Below the pieces are notes generated by a model. It had not been told where the DNA came from and made no database searches. It saw nothing but the letters and a program-made list of their open reading frames with translations. A DNA stretch of 64,000 nucleotides from Actinotignum schaalii_C (GTDB taxonomy: Bacteria; Actinomycetota; Actinomycetes; Actinomycetales; Actinomycetaceae): contig NZ_JAWUEL010000006.1 in assembly GCF_034119425.1 (NCBI RefSeq), forward strand, positions 1 to 64,000, written 5' to 3'. Within the stretch, counting starts at the first letter, position 1. Each line of letters starts with the position of its first letter. The translations under genes and the position numbers were made by a program. Positions 18,029 through 26,211 of the stretch are shown in pieces.

Positions 18029-20491
18029 ATGAGTGCACCAGCTGACACTGCTCTTCCTCAGTATTCCGAGGAAGAGGAAAAATATATTATCCGGAACCGC
18101 CATGGTGTTCCGGTCGGAACAAAACCGCATACGAAGTGGACGCTGCCGCGCATCGCGGTGTGGGTCCTCGTCACAGCCCTCGGTGTTGCGGGCTGGTACA
18201 TGCTCGCCTTCTATCGCGGTGAACAAGTTAATACCGCGTGGTTCGTGGTGACGTCGGTCTGCACCTACATGATCGCCTACCGCTTCTACGCGCTCTTTAT
18301 TCAAAAAACCATTATGAAGCCCGACGATTCCAACGCGACGCCGGCCGAACGCATCAATAACGGACGCGACTTCGACCCGACGAACCGCGTGGTCCTCTAC
18401 GGGCATCACTTCGCCGCTATCGCCGGTGCCGGCCCGCTGGTGGGCCCGGTACTGGCCGCCCAGATGGGCTACCTGCCCGGCACCCTGTGGATTATCTTCG
18501 GGGTGTGCGTGGCCGGTGCCGTCCAGGACATGCTTGTCCTCTTCTTCTCTATGCGTCGTGGCGGGCGCAGCCTCGGCCAGATGGCCGTGGACGAAATCGG
18601 GAAGGTCGGCGGGGCCGTGGCCGCGGTCATGATCCTCGTCATGCTCATGATCGTGCTGGCCGTGCTCGCCATGATCTGCGTGAACGCGCTGGCCGATTCG
18701 CCGTGGGGCGTTTTCGCCGTCGGTATGACCATCCCCATTGCGCTGTGTATGGGCCTGTGGCTGCGTTTCGTGCAGCCCGGCAATATCACGATGGTGTCTA
18801 TTGTTGGGTTCATTGCGCTGCTCGGTGCGATTATCGGGGGCCGCTACGTGGCGGAATCCGATTTCGGCCAGGCTTTCCTGCACCTATCCCCCACCACCCT
18901 CGTGTGGTGCATGATTGTGTACGGTTTCTTCGCGGCGGTGCTGCCGGTATGGCTGCTCCTCACCCCGCGTGACTACCTGTCCACCTTCATGAAGGTCGGC
19001 ACCATTGTGGTGCTGGCGTTGGGCATCCTCATCGTGCGCCCGCTGGTGGAAATGCCGGCCGTCACCGAATTCGCCTCGAATACGGACGGGCCGGTGTTCG
19101 CCGGGGAACTCTTCCCCTTCCTCTTTATTACCATCGCCTGCGGGGCGCTCTCCGGGATGCACGCAACGGTGTCCTCAGGTACTTCCCCGAAGATGATCCA
19201 GAAGGAATCCCAGGTGCGCATGATCGGCTACGGCGGCATGCTCATGGAATCCTTCGTGGCAATTATGGCGCTGGCTGCGGCCTCCTCCCTCAATATGGGT
19301 ATCTACTTCGGTATGAATACCTCCGAGCACACCACCGATAAGCTGGCGGGCACGGCCATCGTGCAGATGACCGATAACCGCGCCGAACTTTCGGCTGCCG
19401 CGGTGCAAAACCTCGCGGTCACCGATACCCACGGCAATTCGGTGGAAGCCCGGTGGGAATCCTGGGATGAGAACGGAAATGAGAAAACCTACGTGGGAGC
19501 GGAGGCCTTCGACAAGGTCGCCGAGGACGTTGGGGAAACCTCCATCACCTCGCGTACCGGTGGTGCGCCCACCCTCGCGGTAGCTATCGCCCATATTCTG
19601 CACCAGGTAGGTGGCGGCCAGGCCATGATGGGCTTCTGGTACCACTTCGCGATTATGTTCGAGGCGCTCTTCATCCTCTCCGCGGTGGACGCTGTGACCC
19701 GCGTGGCCCGCTTCCAGCTGGGCGACGCCCTGGGCAATGTGCTGCCCAAGTTCAAGGATCCCTCCTGGCGAGTGGGCGCGTGGATTACCACGGCCGTGGT
19801 GGTGGCGGCCTGGGGTTCGCTGCTGCTCATGGGCGTGACCGACCCGCGCGGTGGTATCCAAACCCTCTACCCGCTCTTCGGCGTAGCCAACCAGCTCATC
19901 GCCGCCCTGGCGCTTATTTTGTGCACCGTGGTGGTGGTCAATAAGGGCTGGGCGAAATGGGCTTGGATCCCGGGCATTGCCGCAACCTTCGACCTGGTGG
20001 TCACCTTCGCGGCGTCCTGGCAGAAGATTTTCTCCACCGACGCCGCCATCGGGTACTTCACCCAGAACACCAACGCGAAGGCGGCCCTCGCCAAGGCGCA
20101 GGCCGCCGGCGATACCGAAGCCATCGGTATCCAGTCCGCGATTGTGCGTAACACCTTCATCCAGGGATGGCTCTCCGTGATCTTCCTGGCCACGGTGGCC
20201 TTCGTGCTGGTTTGCGCGATGATCAAGATCATCCGGGTGATTGCCGCGAAGAAGTACGTCACTTCCGAGGATCCCTACCGGGAGTCCAACTTCTACGCAC
20301 CCACCCAGCTCTTCCCGACCAAGTTGGAGAAGAAGGTGGTGGCTGAATACGCCGCCGTGGGCGATCCGGCATTGATTCCCGGTTACGATCACCGTAAGGG
20401 TGCGGGCGTTGGTTCTGGTACGACGACGGCGCAACCGGGCACGGCGGGCTCTGCCAGCGACTCGGATTCTTCCGAGTCCGCCCAGCGCTAG
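18029..20491 (+). CDS. cstA: CstA-family peptide/pyruvate transporter
   Basis: CstA proteins are large carbon-starvation-induced membrane transporters linked to peptide or pyruvate uptake. The 820-residue product has many helices and typical CstA segments: NNGRDFDPTNRVVLYGHHFAAIAG near residue 115 and AGPLVGPVLAAQMGY next. SGMHATVSSGTSPK lies near 385 and LYPLFGVANQLIAA near 615. A hydrophilic insert (about residues 445-515) separates two helices, and the C-tail is Ser/Gly rich. ATG 18029 follows TGGAG; an earlier in-frame ATG at 17972 has no such support. The ybdD gene lies 12 bases downstream. Confidence 0.95.
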   Translation: MSAPADTALPQYSEEEEKYIIRNRHGVPVGTKPHTKWTLPRIAVWVLVTALGVAGWYMLAFYRGEQVNTAWFVVTSVCTYMIAYRFYALFIQKTIMKPDDSNATPAERINNGRDFDPTNRVVLYGHHFAAIAGAGPLVGPVLAAQMGYLPGTLWIIFGVCVAGAVQDMLVLFFSMRRGGRSLGQMAVDEIGKVGGAVAAVMILVMLMIVLAVLAMICVNALADSPWGVFAVGMTIPIALCMGLWLRFVQPGNITMVSIVGFIALLGAIIGGRYVAESDFGQAFLHLSPTTLVWCMIVYGFFAAVLPVWLLLTPRDYLSTFMKVGTIVVLALGILIVRPLVEMPAVTEFASNTDGPVFAGELFPFLFITIACGALSGMHATVSSGTSPKMIQKESQVRMIGYGGMLMESFVAIMALAAASSLNMGIYFGMNTSEHTTDKLAGTAIVQMTDNRAELSAAAVQNLAVTDTHGNSVEARWESWDENGNEKTYVGAEAFDKVAEDVGETSITSRTGGAPTLAVAIAHILHQVGGGQAMMGFWYHFAIMFEALFILSAVDAVTRVARFQLGDALGNVLPKFKDPSWRVGAWITTAVVVAAWGSLLLMGVTDPRGGIQTLYPLFGVANQLIAALALILCTVVVVNKGWAKWAWIPGIAATFDLVVTFAASWQKIFSTDAAIGYFTQNTNAKAALAKAQAAGDTEAIGIQSAIVRNTFIQGWLSVIFLATVAFVLVCAMIKIIRVIAAKKYVTSEDPYRESNFYAPTQLFPTKLEKKVVAEYAAVGDPALIPGYDHRKGAGVGSGTTTAQPGTAGSASDSDSSESAQR

Positions 20492-20503
20492 GAGATCAGG
20501 CCC

Positions 20504-20701
20504 ATGTTCATTACCCAGCTTCGTGCCTTCGCGACACACGCTCGCAGCCTGTGGCGGGACTTCACCGGCGAATCGGCCTACGAGAAATACGTAGCTCGGC
20601 ACGCCCGTGAGCATCCCGATCATCCGCCGCTCGCCAAGCGCGAGTTCTGGCGCCAGCGTGCAGCTTTCGACGAGGAGAATGTCTCCACCGGCTGCTGCTA
20701 A
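20504..20701 (+). CDS. YbdD/YjiX-family CstA partner
   Basis: This 65-residue protein matches the small YbdD/YjiX family in length, position directly after cstA, and sequence (SAYEKYVARHAREHPDHPPLAKREFWR). Members are needed with CstA-type carriers for pyruvate uptake in enterobacteria. The end carries two adjacent cysteines (STGCC). It is probably translated from the same mRNA as cstA. Confidence 0.88.
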   Translation: MFITQLRAFATHARSLWRDFTGESAYEKYVARHAREHPDHPPLAKREFWRQRAAFDEENVSTGCC

Positions 20702-20714
20702 GCGCTGGGCGCTG

Positions 20715-20795
20715 GGCTGGCGGTCGCCGCCGGGCGCTGGATCCGCGCCAGCCGCTGAGCTGGCCGAATGCGCAGGCTGGCGGTCGCCGCCGGGC
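20715..20795 (+). repeat. 21 bp direct repeat, 60 bp period
   Basis: A 21 bp sequence beginning GGCTGGCGGTCGCC occurs at 20715-20735 and again, identically, at 20775-20795, just after ybdD. Confidence 0.75.
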
Positions 20796-20822
20796 TGGAA
20801 CGGGCTGGAAACTGGCCATCAA

Positions 20823-20870
20823 CACCGCTCCCCGAACTTCGGACTTCGGTCCGCCGTTCGGGGAGCGGTG
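20823..20870 (+). terminator. Intrinsic terminator of cstA-ybdD
   Basis: A perfect 15 bp stem (CACCGCTCCCCGAAC and complement) closes an 18-base loop and is followed by CTTTG. It ends the cstA-ybdD unit. Confidence 0.75.
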
Positions 20871-20910
20871 CTTTGTCCCACTTCCATGTGTCTCGCTTTT
20901 CCGCTCCACA

Positions 20911-20998
20911 CAAAATGCAACAGCAAATACATTAAGTTTTCCAAATCATGCGCTGGCGTTGCTTTCTGTGGCCCCCACCGTCATAGCGTTGCTTTCTA
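20911..20998. repeat. Triple-word element 1
   Basis: The word GCGTTGCTTTCT occurs twice 30 bases apart (20956-20967 and 20986-20997). An imperfect inverted copy, AAAATGCAAC, begins 44 bases before the first. Spacing matches elements 2 and 3 although the words differ. Confidence 0.5.
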
Positions 20999-21060
20999 CA
21001 CGTCCTCAGGTCGAGAAGATGCATTTTTCGGTCTCCGATAGGGCGCCCGCGACGATCACA

Positions 21061-21149
21061 AACAAAGTGGTACTGGAGCTACAACCAGTACCCGTTTTTC
21101 TGTCGTGCAGTACCACTCTGTCAGGCCCGATGTTCTCCAGTACCACTAC
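21061..21149. repeat. Triple-word element 2
   Basis: CAGTACCACT occurs at 21108-21117 and 21138-21147, 30 bases apart. The inverted copy is AGTGGTACTGGAG (21066-21078), which pairs over 13 bases with 21135-21147. The inverted AAAGTG starts 44 bases before the middle word. Confidence 0.6.
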
Positions 21150-21269
21150 GCCAACCACACCCACCCGAGACACCGGCATACCGATATGCCTCACCCCACC
21201 GCCAGGCAATCCACATCCACAATCCGCCTCGCGAGCCCTTCGAGCATAAACTCCGCGGCGGCGGGGCGG

Positions 21270-21340
21270 GGTACTTTTCCCAAGGTGTACTTCGCATGTA
21301 CAACAAATGCAGTACAGCTCTGAAAACACATAGTGCCTCG
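21270..21340 (+). repeat. 70 bp palindromic dispersed repeat, copy A
   Basis: An imperfect palindrome built on TTTTCCCAAGGTGTACTTCG and its partner AGTACAGCTCTGAAAA, followed by ACACATAGTGCCTC. It shares long identical blocks with copies at 31442, 47872 and 56857. Confidence 0.8.
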
Positions 21341-21612
21341 CCAGTCCGGCACGCCCGGTCCGGCCCGCCCGGCTCAGAGTGCCCACCCAACCACCCCGAA
21401 AGGCCCCCGCGGCGAAAGCGCCCTACCCGCACCGAAAACCCACCCACCGCGGGACCTCGGGCCTAGGCGCGCCGGCCAACCCGCACCTGCGCGGCCACGG
21501 TGGTGCGCGCGCGGCAGCGGCGTCGTCGTACCTGGTCCCAAAAACTGGTGGCTCAGCCGGCCTAGGATAAAAGAGAGGCAAAGGAGCCTCATCATTTCAT
21601 GTCGAGGTAATT

Positions 21613-24210
21613 ATGGGACGTTGTTTTTCTGTATCCACACACAAGAACACCTCGCGTCCACGCCGGCTGCTCCCCCTGCTCGGGGCGCTCACGCTGGCTC
21701 CCGTTGCCCTAGGTTCGTGCGCCGCTTCCGCGAGCGCGCCCGCCGGTGAGGCAACTGTGCACGGAGGTGAAGCAAATATTGTACTGCCCGATCTCTCGGG
21801 TGTGAGCGCGGTGGGCGGGGTCTCCGGCCGGCTGCTGCTCCTCATCGGCGTGGGGGTGTGCGTGCTGGGACTGTGCTTCGGGCTCATCACGTATATGAAT
21901 CTGCGCAAGCTTCCGGTGCATCGGGCCATGGCCGAGGTCGCGGACCTGATTTACGAAACCTGCAAGGCCTACCTGGTCAAACAGGGGCGGTTCCTGCTGG
22001 TGCTCTGGGCCTTTATTACCGCGGTTATCGTGGTCTACTACAAGTTCCTCGTTGGTTTCACCTGGGGCAAGCTGGCGATCGTGGTGGCGTTCTCACTGCT
22101 GGGTATGGGCGGGTCCTACGCGGTGGCGTGGTTCGGGATTCGCGTGAATACCCTGGCCAATGCGCGCACGGCTTTCGCGTCGCTGCGCGGGCGGCCCCTC
22201 CCGCTGCACCAGGTGCCGCTGCGTTCGGGGATGTCGATCGGGATGGTGCTCATTTCCCTGGAACTGCTCATGATGCTCGTCATTTTGCTGTTCCTGCCCG
22301 CGGATGTGGCCGGGGCCTGCTTTATTGGCTTTGCCATCGGGGAATCGCTGGGCGCTTCAGCGCTGCGCATCGCCGGTGGTATTTTTACGAAGATTGCCGA
22401 TATCGGCTCCGACCTGATGAAAATCGTTTTCAAAATTGATGAGGACGATCCGCGTAACCCGGGTGTCATCGCCGATTGCGTGGGCGATAATGCCGGGGAT
22501 TCCGTGGGGCCTTCCGCTGACGGTTTCGAAACCTACGGCGTGACCGGGGTGGCGCTGGTGACCTTCATTGTGCTGGCCGTGCATGATCCAGCCTTGCAAG
22601 CCACTCTGCTGGTGTGGGTGTTCACGGTGCGGGTTGCCATGATTATTGCCTCGGCGCTGGCCTACGGGCTCAATGCGCGCCTGGCTGCTACCCGCTACGC
22701 CAGCGTCACCACCCTCAATTTCGAAAAACCGCTGAGTTCACTCGTGTGGCTCACCTCGATTTTCTGCATTGCTTGCGTGTATGGGATCTCCTGGCTCGTT
22801 TTGGGTGGGCACGACGGCGCACTGTGGCTCGCACTCGCCACTATCGTGACCTGTGGGACTCTCGCGGGGGCGCTCATCCCGGAGCTGGTGAAAGTCTTCA
22901 CGTCCACGACCTCGCGGCACGTGCGTGAAGTGGTGAAAAGCTCGCGCCAGGGCGGAGCATCCCTCAATATTCTGTCCGGCGTGGTAGCTGGGAATTTCTC
23001 CGCTTTCTGGCTGGGTATCACCATCGTGGGGCTTATGGCCGGGGCTTTCGTGATCGCGGATGCCACGCTCGGTGAGTTCATGCTGGCGCCGGCTGTTTTC
23101 GCTTTCGGGCTGGTGGCTTTTGGTTTCCTGGGCATGGGCCCGGTCACTATCGCGGTGGATTCCTACGGCCCGGTCACGGATAACGCCCAGTCGGTCTACG
23201 AGCTTTCCCGGATCGAGGCGCTCCCCGATATCGACGCTGATATTCGCTCCGGTTTCGGTTTCGCCCCGCAGTGGGATCGTGCCAAGCTCATGCTGGAGGA
23301 GAACGACGGGGCCGGCAATACCTTCAAGGCGACCGCGAAGCCGGTGCTGATCGGCACCGCGGTGGTGGGTGCCACCACGATGATCTTCTCCATTATTATC
23401 GGGCTGACCGGTGGGCTGACCAGCGGGATCGAGATGCTGTCCCTTATGCACGCCCCGTTCCTGCTGGGGATTATTAGCGGAGGCGCGGTGATCTTCTGGT
23501 TCTCCGGGGCGTCCATGCAAGCGGTGACCACGGGAGCGTATAGAGCGGTGGAGTTCATCAAGGATTCCATCCATCTGGATAAGAATGCGGAGCGGGCTTC
23601 CCATGATGACTCGCGGCGCGTCGTCGAAATTTGCACCCAGTACGCCCAGCAAGGGATGCTCACCATTTTCCTAGCGGTCTTCTTCGCTACCCTCTCCTTC
23701 GCTTTTATCGAGCCGTACTTCTTTATCGGCTACCTCATCTCCATTGCCATTTTCGGCCTCTACCAGGCGATTTACATGGCGAATGCGGGCGGGGCCTGGG
23801 ATAATGCAAAGAAGATCGTAGAGGTGGATCTGCACGCGAAAGGCACCGCACTCCACGATGCCACCATCGTGGGCGATACCGTGGGCGATCCTTTCAAGGA
23901 CACCTCCTCGGTGGCTCTCAACCCGATTATTAAATTCACGACGCTCTTCGGGCTGCTCGCCGTGGAGCTGGCCGTGAGTCTCAACGCCCAGAATCTCACC
24001 GCGGTGGTCACCGGCCTGGCGGTGTGCTTCGGGGCGCTCGCGCTTGTCTTTATTTACCGTTCCTTCTACAGCATGCGAATCCAGGCCTCCACGGAGGATC
24101 CGCTGCTGGATGAGCCCTTGCCTGAATCTTCGCCTGAATCCAAGCCGGCGCTCGAACCGCAATCTCGGTTTGAGACCGGATCCGAACCCGAGAAGGGAGT
24201 CCTGGCATGA
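21613..24210 (+). CDS. hppA: Membrane-bound proton-translocating pyrophosphatase, divergent type
   Basis: The protein couples PPi hydrolysis to ion pumping across the cytoplasmic membrane. The 865 residues include about 16 helices and the PPi-site pattern GGIFTKIADIGSDL near 255. The loop DCVGDNAGDSVG near 288 and GDTVGDPFKDTSS near 755 also fit. Lys572 in AGNTFKATAK occupies the place that marks potassium-independent enzymes. The loop sequence VGPSADGFETYGVTG differs from common H+-PPases and resembles divergent Na+-regulated H+-PPases reported from other bacteria. The N-terminus looks like a lipoprotein signal (LGSC near residue 35), which is unusual. The last 4 bases overlap the downstream glycosyltransferase. 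Confidence 0.92.
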   Translation: MGRCFSVSTHKNTSRPRRLLPLLGALTLAPVALGSCAASASAPAGEATVHGGEANIVLPDLSGVSAVGGVSGRLLLLIGVGVCVLGLCFGLITYMNLRKLPVHRAMAEVADLIYETCKAYLVKQGRFLLVLWAFITAVIVVYYKFLVGFTWGKLAIVVAFSLLGMGGSYAVAWFGIRVNTLANARTAFASLRGRPLPLHQVPLRSGMSIGMVLISLELLMMLVILLFLPADVAGACFIGFAIGESLGASALRIAGGIFTKIADIGSDLMKIVFKIDEDDPRNPGVIADCVGDNAGDSVGPSADGFETYGVTGVALVTFIVLAVHDPALQATLLVWVFTVRVAMIIASALAYGLNARLAATRYASVTTLNFEKPLSSLVWLTSIFCIACVYGISWLVLGGHDGALWLALATIVTCGTLAGALIPELVKVFTSTTSRHVREVVKSSRQGGASLNILSGVVAGNFSAFWLGITIVGLMAGAFVIADATLGEFMLAPAVFAFGLVAFGFLGMGPVTIAVDSYGPVTDNAQSVYELSRIEALPDIDADIRSGFGFAPQWDRAKLMLEENDGAGNTFKATAKPVLIGTAVVGATTMIFSIIIGLTGGLTSGIEMLSLMHAPFLLGIISGGAVIFWFSGASMQAVTTGAYRAVEFIKDSIHLDKNAERASHDDSRRVVEICTQYAQQGMLTIFLAVFFATLSFAFIEPYFFIGYLISIAIFGLYQAIYMANAGGAWDNAKKIVEVDLHAKGTALHDATIVGDTVGDPFKDTSSVALNPIIKFTTLFGLLAVELAVSLNAQNLTAVVTGLAVCFGALALVFIYRSFYSMRIQASTEDPLLDEPLPESSPESKPALEPQSRFETGSEPEKGVLA

Positions 24211-25235
24211 ATATTGCCGTGCATTGGTCCGGCGCTCAGATCAGCCCGGAAGGAAATATCGCCGGCCAGGATGCCGGTGCCACCCTGTTGCGTCGCCTTC
24301 TGCGTATTTTCCCGGGTGCGATGGTGCTTGACCCCAGCGGGGTTTCCGCCGAAGAGCTCGCCCCGGATACGGTGGTTATCACCATGGATGTGCATGACAC
24401 TCCAGCCCTGTGGGAGCGCCTACGCAAGGCTGGCCACGCCGCCCCGCGCCTTATGAATTTTGTGTGGCTGCCGGTGTCCACCCTGGAAAGCGCGGAGGAG
24501 ATCGCCCCGGTGGCGCTTTCTTGCGCGCTCTTCCCCACTTTCGCGAATTCGGAGCGCACCGCCGGGGAAATCCGCGAGATGGTCAATAAGTGGACGGTGC
24601 CCCCGCTGGCGGGGCGGCTCAAGCTCGGCTGGGTGAATCTCGGTTTCCGCCTCGACCACGTGCAGGAGCGGCGCGAACCGGAAGTTCCGGTGGTGCTCTA
24701 CCCGGCGATCTACCTGTCCCCGCGCAAACGCCCCGATTTCTTTATGGACGTGCTGACAAGGGTGCAGGAGCTTATTCCCCTCACGGTGGAGATGCGCCTA
24801 CACGAAGCACACCTGGTGTCCGAGAAGGCAATGACGTATTCGCGCTTGCCGTGGATGCACGTGGGGCCACTCACGGACACCCGCACCTCGTATTATGAAG
24901 CCCTCGCACATACCACGGCCTTCCTGGCCACCGCCGCGGAAGAATCCTACGGGCTGTCCTACGTGGAGGCGCTGGGGGCCGGGGCGCTCGGGGTGTTTCC
25001 GGATGTGGCCTGGGCACGCGCGCTCCTGCCGGAGAACTATCCCTTCTTCTACCCGGACGAGGATACGGCGGCAGCGGCGGCTATGCTCACCCGGGTTCTC
25101 ACCCGCACCGCGCAGTGCCGGGCGGATCTGGATGTTGCCTGCGGTGGAAGCTTCCGTGAGTGGATCGCGGCGCATCACTCCGATGATGCCTTTGATCGGG
25201 AAATCGTGGCCGCGGTGCGGAGGTGGTTCGGGTAG
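24207..25235 (+). CDS. GT-B fold glycosyltransferase-like protein
   Basis: The 342-residue protein ends with a Rossmann-like donor domain carrying EESYGLSYVEALGAGALG (about residues 247-264), the E-x7-E signature of GT4-type transferases. The N-terminal half is short and lacks a clear acceptor-binding motif. Its ATG overlaps the hppA stop (ATGA), so the two are translationally coupled, an unusual pairing. Donor and acceptor are unknown; cell-envelope glycan modification is one possibility. Confidence 0.7.
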   Translation: MNIAVHWSGAQISPEGNIAGQDAGATLLRRLLRIFPGAMVLDPSGVSAEELAPDTVVITMDVHDTPALWERLRKAGHAAPRLMNFVWLPVSTLESAEEIAPVALSCALFPTFANSERTAGEIREMVNKWTVPPLAGRLKLGWVNLGFRLDHVQERREPEVPVVLYPAIYLSPRKRPDFFMDVLTRVQELIPLTVEMRLHEAHLVSEKAMTYSRLPWMHVGPLTDTRTSYYEALAHTTAFLATAAEESYGLSYVEALGAGALGVFPDVAWARALLPENYPFFYPDEDTAAAAAMLTRVLTRTAQCRADLDVACGGSFREWIAAHHSDDAFDREIVAAVRRWFG

Positions 25236-25267
25236 CGGTTGCGAACAGAATTAACGACGGCGCCGCA

Positions 25268-25312
25268 GCCCCGCCCCCGCACCTTATTCCTCGGTGATAG
25301 CGGGGGCGGGGC
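25268..25312. terminator. Bidirectional terminator hairpin
   Basis: A perfect 13 bp stem (GCCCCGCCCCCGC and complement) with a 19-base loop lies between the convergent glycosyltransferase and YczE-like genes. One arm lies inside the YczE-like coding end. Confidence 0.6.
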
Positions 25313-26000
25313 GTGCCGTGTAGGACGCCGTCGTACCAACAAGACGGTACGCGACGGTGCGGTTGAAGAAATCGACGACGACGCCAATTCCCAGCGCCAT
25401 AATCGCGGTGCCAATGCCGATGACGCCACTGCTCAGATCGAAGCGGAACAGCACGAGGGCGATGAGGACCACGATGAAGTCCTGGGCCACACGGAAGGTG
25501 CGGTAGGAGTGGCCCGGGAAGCGGCGCAGGAGGACGGGGACGATGCAGTCAGCGGCACCCTGGCCGATATCCGGGGTGATGTAGAGGGAGAGCCCCAGCG
25601 CAAAAATCACCAGGCCGATGGCGAGGTGAGCAAGCATCCCGGGGATTGAATACGTAAAAACGTAGATGGAGTCGAGAATGCCGGTGAAGCTGGTGACGAG
25701 CACGCCGACCAGGGTGAAGTTGAGGACGGTACCCAGCCCGAGGACTTTGTGATCAAAGGGGAAAATAAGGGCGATGAGGGCGATGTTGACCACCGGGACC
25801 ACCCAGGAGAAGGACAGGCCGGTGATGTGGCTGACGCCCTGGAGGAGGGCCGTGAAGGGATCCACGCCGGCGTGACCTTTGAGGGCCACCGTGATACCGA
25901 CAGCGGTGAGGATCACGCCGATGAGGCAGACCAGCGAGCGCCGCAGCAGGCTACCCGGGCGCAACGTCCATTCGCGGGCGCAGCACAGTGTCTCAAACAT
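25284..26000 (-). CDS. YczE/YitT-like integral membrane protein
   Basis: The 238-residue protein has about five membrane helices with the pattern GITVALKGHAGVDPFTALLQG near residue 38 and TPDIGQGAADCIVPVL near 145, typical of the YczE/YyaS group whose transport role is undefined. ATG 26000 follows AAAAGGT on the minus strand. A strong terminator separates it from the surface-protein gene upstream. Its C-terminal tail (GTTASYTARPAP) is disordered. Confidence 0.75.
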   Translation of the reverse strand: MFETLCCAREWTLRPGSLLRRSLVCLIGVILTAVGITVALKGHAGVDPFTALLQGVSHITGLSFSWVVPVVNIALIALIFPFDHKVLGLGTVLNFTLVGVLVTSFTGILDSIYVFTYSIPGMLAHLAIGLVIFALGLSLYITPDIGQGAADCIVPVLLRRFPGHSYRTFRVAQDFIVVLIALVLFRFDLSSGVIGIGTAIMALGIGVVVDFFNRTVAYRLVGTTASYTARPAPAITEE

Positions 26001-26137
26001 GACGAGCTACCTTTTCGATCTCAGGGAAGCCGCCGTGCCACACCGCGGCATCACCAGCGTAGTGCATGCGGGCGGGCATTTCCTGGGCCGTGGCGGAGGT
26101 CGCTTTCGTAATGGTGAACTCGGCTTCAACCGTCAAG

Positions 26138-26184
26138 GAGGGGCTGGTAGAGAATCCCTCCAGAGGATTCTCTACCAGCCCCTC
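26138..26184 (-). terminator. Terminator of the surface-protein gene
   Basis: A perfect 20 bp stem with a 7-base loop lies 28 bases past the surface-protein stop codon (GAGGGGCTGGTAGAGAATCC and complement). It isolates that gene from the YczE-like gene on the same strand. Confidence 0.8.
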
Positions 26185-26211
26185 GCTTGTACTATGCGAT
26201 TAGTTCAGCAG

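Larger units (their letters stand above)
20702..21612. other. Repeat-rich intergenic region between ybdD and hppA
   Basis: No credible gene is present in this 0.9 kb stretch. From left to right it contains a 21 bp direct repeat 60 bases apart, a strong terminator, two triple-word elements (20911-20998 and 21061-21149), a 70 bp palindromic repeat (copy A, 21270-21340) and the hppA leader with a GAGGC/GCCTC mini-hairpin. Confidence 0.75.

Noticed and set aside
19175..20623. 482-residue open frame antisense to cstA
   Set aside because: Shadow of a recognised transporter; composition is His/Arg/Gly-rich and has no domain.
21006..21386. Short open frame containing YVFSELYCICCTCEVHLGKS, with a similar one at 47705-48001
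   Set aside because: The similarity comes from translating the 70 bp palindromic repeat, not from a protein family.
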